64,000 bases of DNA, from contig CAIRMR010000056.1 of the NCBI GenBank assembly GCA_903879715.1, forward strand, positions 1 to 64,000, read 5' to 3'. Source of the stretch: an uncultured Bacteroidales bacterium. Its GTDB lineage: Bacteria; Bacteroidota; Bacteroidia; Bacteroidales; UBA4417. Under the pieces are notes generated by a model. That model saw only the letters and a list, made by a program, of their open reading frames with translations. It searched no databases and had not been told where the DNA came from. Position numbers and translations under genes: made by a program. Shown in pieces: positions 60,657-64,000 of the stretch (positions are counted from its first letter, which is position 1; each line of letters starts with the position of its first letter).

Positions 60657-61298
60657 TTAACAACCCCCACCTGATGATGCTTCCTTTTTAACCGGAGTAA
60701 CTTTCTTTTTCTCACTCTTAACTGGTTGTGCAGCGTCTTTTCCTGTTTTAGCCGGGGCTGAAATTGCTTTCAAAGCAGCAGTATCAATCAATGGTGTTTC
60801 ACTTAGCTGCGGCAAGAGCCTGGTAAGCGAATCGGAGTTTGCTATATCAAGTTGTACATAATTGCCGGTAAATAGCAGAACATTTTTAAATCCGGTTTGC
60901 CTGAGTATCAGCCATGGACCATTTGCCTGTTGTTGGGTTTCACCATACAGAACTGCGGTTTGCCCTGCTTTTTCTAGATCCAGAAAAGTAGCCTTGCTCT
61001 TTTTTGCAAACAATTCGCGAACCTGAATATTGACTGCATTTTTAATGTGTCCCCGGTCAAAAGCTATTGAATTGCGAACATCGATAAATACAGTTTTACC
61101 GGAACTATCTTTCATTAAAGCAGTTGCTTGTACTGGTGTAATGACTGAGGCAGGATCGTTAAGTAGGGCGAGGCTTTCAGCAGGAGTTAAGGAATATTTA
61201 ATATCGGGTCTTCTCAGGGTGACCAATCCAATAATTATTACCAGCACAATTCCGATAACTGCTATCGTAAGCCGGTTGGTTTTATTAAGTTCGTCCAT
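60657..61298 (-). CDS. Rhodanese-like protein without active Cys, ending in SSGGGC
   Basis: The 213-residue protein has an N-terminal membrane helix (about 10-27) and a rhodanese fold (about 50-165) with FIDVRNSIAFDRGHIKNAVN, but the active loop reads LYGETQQQANG, with Gly in place of the catalytic Cys. A Lys/Pro/Ala-rich linker (about 180-207) follows and the chain ends SSGGGC. C213 is the only Cys in the protein. A flexible arm with a terminal Cys looks like a swinging sulfur carrier. It is downstream of a paralog with the same ending. Topology of the anchor cannot be fixed by charge alone. Confidence 0.8.
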   Translation of the reverse strand: MDELNKTNRLTIAVIGIVLVIIIGLVTLRRPDIKYSLTPAESLALLNDPASVITPVQATALMKDSSGKTVFIDVRNSIAFDRGHIKNAVNIQVRELFAKKSKATFLDLEKAGQTAVLYGETQQQANGPWLILRQTGFKNVLLFTGNYVQLDIANSDSLTRLLPQLSETPLIDTAALKAISAPAKTGKDAAQPVKSEKKKVTPVKKEASSGGGC

Positions 61299-61547
61299 TG
61301 TATTCTTTGTTTTGCATGTATAATCGAAGGTCTATTTTAGCAGGTCGAAATAAGTTGTCAGAAGTCAGGAGTTTCGGTAAATACTATTTTCGCCAATGTA
61401 TCACACATTCTGGCAATTAACATTCTTCTTAATTATTCTGAATCTGATTTTATTGTGTAGAATTTTGCATTACGCTATTGTATACTTCGGTCATCCGACT
61501 TCCGATTTTTTACTCTCAATTCCAATACAATCTTAGTCGAATATTTA

Positions 61548-62168
61548 TTAACAACCGCCACCCGATGCAGCTCCGGATGTTTTCTTGACGACGGTAACTT
61601 TTTGTTTCTCCACAACTTTTGGGGCTGCTGCCATTTCGGGGCTGCCAAAGAAATGCTGACATGCTGCAACTCTGAACTGATAAAGGTCCATTGCTTCGGT
61701 GGGTGCAGTTTCGGCGGGTTTTTCAGCTTTTACAATGGTGTTAAACCATTTATTTACTCCACCCTGCATAACATAAATTCTTTGTAAGCCCATTCGTTTG
61801 CAGATAATCCAGGTTTGGTCGGAAGTAACGTCGGCATTGGAATAAAAAACTTTATCCATTTCTTTTTGATTCAGTATTTCCTGTGCTGAAGCTGAAAGAA
61901 GAGAATCTGCGGGAATATTTATTGCTCCGGGAATAGAAAAAGCTTTGAACTGTGATTCATATCTCACGTCAATCAGCATCAGCGCCGGGTCTTTTTTTAC
62001 AAGCCTGTCGGTGATATCATCCGTGCTCAGGAACCTTGATGGATCATCAATAGCCGCAAGCAGAAGTTCGGGTTGAGTTTGTTTGGCAGTATCCTTTGCA
62101 GGCATGAAGAGTATCCCTACTCCAAGTGCTATTATTATGCCTGCCAGTAGCATATATCTTTTGTTCAT
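61548..62168 (-). CDS. Rhodanese-like protein without active Cys, ending in ASGGGC
   Basis: The 206-residue protein has an N-terminal anchor (MNKRYMLLAG then a helix to about 22; a basic N-terminus suggests periplasmic location) and a rhodanese fold (about 45-145) with LIDVRYESQFKAFSIPGAIN and the loop FYSNADVTSDQTW, where the catalytic Cys is absent. Other Cys are C123 and C170. A VEKQKVTVVKKTSG linker precedes the final ASGGGC, C206. It starts 11 bases after the second YeeE/YedE gene and is followed by the other tailed protein 249 bases on, so all belong to one operon. Confidence 0.82.
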   Translation of the reverse strand: MNKRYMLLAGIIIALGVGILFMPAKDTAKQTQPELLLAAIDDPSRFLSTDDITDRLVKKDPALMLIDVRYESQFKAFSIPGAINIPADSLLSASAQEILNQKEMDKVFYSNADVTSDQTWIICKRMGLQRIYVMQGGVNKWFNTIVKAEKPAETAPTEAMDLYQFRVAACQHFFGSPEMAAAPKVVEKQKVTVVKKTSGAASGGGC

Positions 62169-62179
62169 AGTCTTATTTA

Positions 62180-62773
62180 TTAATACTCAACTTTTTTAAC
62201 CTTCTTTTCAACAAATGCAGCTCCATAAAACATCCCGACTGCTGCAACGATCAGCAGAAATGCAAAAACGGTTTCGCGCATGCCCAGGAGGTCGTAAATC
62301 TTGGCTGCTCCCATATTCCCACTGTTGTATAATCCTTGAAATAGCGGATAAAGTTCCGAAAAAATAAATACACCAATAAACAAGCCTCCACTGAAAACCA
62401 TAGCATCGATCTTACCAATGGCAATACCTGTAAAACTGGTTCCGGGGCAAAAGCCTCCCAGGGCAAAACCAAATCCCATTATAATACCGCCAATAATAGC
62501 CGACATTACATAATATGGATTGATGTATAGCATGGACATATCCATCCAGCCCATGTAATCGAAATAAAAGATACCGGTCATTGCAGTTATTGCTGCTGTG
62601 AAAAACACCCGTAACACCACAAAATCATAACCAAAAAAGGTCCCCATGATTTTGCGTGAAGAAGAAAACCCGGAGGCTTCGAGAGCAAAGCCGAAACCGA
62701 CTCCTAGTAGCAGTGCGATTACATTGTTCCAGGTTTCGGGTATAACACCCATGGGAATAAGAGGTCCTATCAT
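62180..62773 (-). CDS. YeeE/YedE half-size sulfur-compound permease (second)
   Basis: The 197-residue membrane protein has the GFALGGFCPGT motif with C109, equivalent to the Cys relay in thiosulfate transporter TsuA (YeeE). About five to six helices are seen, half of TsuA length, as in the PmpA/PmpB type in which two half permeases work together. Transport of thiosulfate or a sulfane-sulfur compound is inferred. It lies between the other half permease and the tailed rhodanese-like gene. Confidence 0.85.
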   Translation of the reverse strand: MIGPLIPMGVIPETWNNVIALLLGVGFGFALEASGFSSSRKIMGTFFGYDFVVLRVFFTAAITAMTGIFYFDYMGWMDMSMLYINPYYVMSAIIGGIIMGFGFALGGFCPGTSFTGIAIGKIDAMVFSGGLFIGVFIFSELYPLFQGLYNSGNMGAAKIYDLLGMRETVFAFLLIVAAVGMFYGAAFVEKKVKKVEY

Positions 62774-62807
62774 ATATTTTTGAGTTTAATGCTTATATTA
62801 ATGTTAT

Positions 62808-62908
62808 TTCTATTTACGATTTTTGATTTACGATTTACGAATAACGATTAACGAATAACGTTAGTTTTTCTTCCAAAATCTCAAATCATGGATCCTTGTT
62901 CTTAAATC
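62808..62908. repeat. TTACGATTTACGA repeats and ATCCTTGTTCTTAAATC element
   Basis: From 62812 to 62860 the DNA repeats TTTACGAT and AATAACGATTAACG units, the same family as 22416. At 62892-62908 it holds ATCCTTGTTCTTAAATC, identical to 3613-3629. It lies between the two permease genes and reaches the stop of the first one. Confidence 0.65.
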
Positions 62909-63429
62909 CACAATTTCTTAAAAATCCAGGAAAACAGGTAAGCCGAGCCGAAAATAGCCATCATAGTAATTATCCCTGAAGCCGAAAGCACAGCCATACC
63001 GCTTAAAGCAGCACCACTGGTGCAACCCCTTGCAAACTGGGAGCCCACTCCGAAAAGAATTCCTCCGGCCAAAGCAGCGATAAGCCTGGTTTTGCCTGTA
63101 ATTTTTGGTGAATGTTCAACTTTGAATTTCAGCCTTCCGTAGAGTGTTCCCGAAAGAAAGCCTCCGACAATTACACCTATTACTTCGAAAACCAGCCAGT
63201 TGCTCATTGGGCTGGCGTCGTCGCTCAGGAACTTACTGTAGTATTTATTTTCTTCAGCATGAACCGGGGCTACTGTATGAACAGCTGATACTACAGAGCT
63301 TTTAACGGCCCCACTTGCGCCCAGTCCACGACCCGTAATATAATATGTGCCGAAAAGCACCAGTCCCAATAATACCCCTCCCAGGTAAGGGTTGATGTAA
63401 AAGGTACCGTCTCGTTTCATTTTTTCCAT
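62902..63429 (-). CDS. YeeE/YedE half-size sulfur-compound permease (first)
   Basis: I choose ATG 63429 (MEKMKRDGTF); ATG 63462 adds 11 residues. The 175-residue membrane protein has the GRGLGASGA motif near the start and SQFARGCTSGAALSG with C136, both features of YeeE/YedE (TsuA) transporters that pass thiosulfate through a Cys pathway. A loop of about 40 residues separates the first and second helices. Together with the second half-size gene it should form one transporter. It follows the NrfD gene in the same operon direction. Confidence 0.85.
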   Translation of the reverse strand: MEKMKRDGTFYINPYLGGVLLGLVLFGTYYITGRGLGASGAVKSSVVSAVHTVAPVHAEENKYYSKFLSDDASPMSNWLVFEVIGVIVGGFLSGTLYGRLKFKVEHSPKITGKTRLIAALAGGILFGVGSQFARGCTSGAALSGMAVLSASGIITMMAIFGSAYLFSWIFKKLWI

Positions 63430-63477
63430 GATAACTATTTTTGTAATGAACGTATTTTGCATTTAATGTTGAGTGAA

Positions 63478-63640
63478 GGCTGGAAGTCGGAAGTCGGAAG
63501 TCAGATCGTAAAAGTATTTCAATTTCTCTTATTCAAACTCTCCTTCTCCTTATCCTTCCTTGTCGCCCTTCGCTTAGTCGCCCCTCACCTTGTCTTCCCA
63601 CTCTCGAATCCCTAACTCCTAAGCCCTAATCCCCAACCCC
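63478..63640. repeat. GGAAGTC heptamers and TCCTTCTCC/CCCTAATCC repeats
   Basis: GGAAGTC heptamers at 63482-63502 are followed by low-complexity TCCTTATCCTTCC and CCTAACTCCTAAGCCCTAATC-type units up to the NrfD stop codon. They belong to the same mixture of text-like arrays as the gaps at 46972 and 25859. Confidence 0.65.
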
Positions 63641-64000
63641 TAGTACAAATATCTCGTAATCTGCCCCGCCTCAACCATAATAAACCTGAATATCAGTCCG
63701 CCAAGCAGAACTAAAATAGCCGGAATTACAATAGGCACTTTGAACCCGATAAGTTCGAGAACTTCCAGTACGGCTGGTAGCAGAAGACCCAAAAGGATTA
63801 CAAATACAAAGAATGGAACTGTAAATTCTCCGCCCAGGAACAAGTTTGCAGCGTCGATCTGTACCTGTGACCCGGCCAGGAATCCCATAATCATATGTAC
63901 GATGAAGAACAATTCAACCGCTATAAACAACAGGTCGAGGCGGCCGATAAGCCGGCGTTCTTCATGGTTTTTGCTCATAAGGATAATACTGGCGGCACCC
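63640..64000 (-). CDS. nrfD: NrfD/PsrC-type membrane subunit, C-terminal part (runs off the right edge)
   Basis: The frame is open from the window end to the stop at 63640 (about 119 residues visible). It contains the last helices of an NrfD/PsrC quinone-interacting protein (LLFIAVELFFIVHMIMGFL and GGLIFRFIMVEAGQ). NrfD-type subunits link periplasmic Mo or Fe-S oxidoreductases (polysulfide, thiosulfate, tetrathionate reductases and others) to quinones. The catalytic and Fe-S genes must lie to the right. An internal ATG at 63978 is not the true start. Being first in the operon with YeeE/YedE and the tailed rhodaneses suggests a sulfur-compound reductase. Confidence 0.8.
   Translation of the reverse strand, partial: GAASIILMSKNHEERRLIGRLDLLFIAVELFFIVHMIMGFLAGSQVQIDAANLFLGGEFTVPFFVFVILLGLLLPAVLEVLELIGFKVPIVIPAILVLLGGLIFRFIMVEAGQITRYLY

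Noticed and set aside
63441-63459. ATGAAC-like sequence in front of the YeeE/YedE operon
   Set aside because: ATGAACGTATTTTGCAT matches only one half-site of the operator; the other half has two or fewer correct bases.

Overview
The window looks like a piece of a Bacteroidota chromosome, probably an anaerobe or microaerobe of the Bacteroidales/Marinilabiliales kind (the order is inferred). The support is internal: a C-terminal type IX secretion (type B) sorting domain, TonB-dependent and DUF5686 outer-membrane proteins with carboxypeptidase-regulatory-like N-termini, promoters of the Bacteroidota -33 TTTG / -7 TAnnTTTG type, few Shine-Dalgarno sequences, a DUF4492 gene ahead of cydAB, and lipoproteins with SC/QC lipoboxes. 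No rRNA, tRNA or CRISPR array was found.

Layout. 1-136: right end of an IS1380-like element. 399-10952: mostly housekeeping and envelope genes (carboxymuconolactone decarboxylase-like protein, DUF5686 protein, LptB, a propeller histidine kinase with a LuxR-type regulator, phosphatidylserine synthase). 10990-15057: a Crp/Fnr regulator divergent from a rhodanese lipoprotein, porin and second rhodanese. 15344-19657: a DUF364 protein overlapping a membrane/THEP1-NTPase fusion, then a secreted (alpha/alpha)-barrel-like protein. 20290-27769: a metal/Fe-S cluster resembling the Desulfovibrio Orp locus (DUF134 regulator, three NifX-type proteins, three Gly-rich small proteins, DUF89, CGGC protein, two MinD-type ATPases with inserted ferredoxins, a ferredoxin-like protein), followed by AhpC. 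27937-28410: a chimeric gene remnant. 28398-35555: a Crp/Fnr gene divergent from DsrE, DsrE2, TusA, MvhD, QmoA/HdrA, a long HdrA, a winged-helix protein and QmoC. 36119-39072: a second DUF134 operon with a Cys/Met PLP enzyme and a DUF1847 protein, then a Dps-like ferritin. 39668-43894: TonB receptor, NifX-type protein, OsmC. 43979-47203: cytochrome bd with a candidate third subunit. 47905-51268: ECF sigma, anti-sigma, Spy-like and Ca-loop repeat proteins and a DUF2202 lipoprotein. 51751-60572: HU, a large hybrid kinase with lost phosphoacceptors, a metallo-beta-lactamase-fold protein, a pseudouridine synthase and a T9SS cargo protein. 60657-64000 (minus strand): the C-terminus of NrfD, two half-size YeeE/YedE permeases and two rhodanese-like proteins that end in SGGGC.

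How the parts may fit (inference). Sulfane sulfur is handled outside the cytoplasm by the rhodaneses, imported by the YeeE/YedE pair, carried by DsrE/DsrE2/TusA, and oxidised or reduced by a Qmo/Hdr-like flavo-Fe-S complex that exchanges electrons with the quinone pool, with cytochrome bd as a possible oxidase. No dsrAB, aprAB or sox gene is present in the window, so the direction of the chemistry is open. A shared palindrome, ATGAAC-N4-GTTCAT, lies in three divergent intergenic regions of this system and, in weaker form, in a fourth. It has the half-site spacing of a Crp/Fnr operator, which suggests one regulon.

Intergenic space is rich in short low-complexity repeat arrays of several families, often arranged as inverted repeats.
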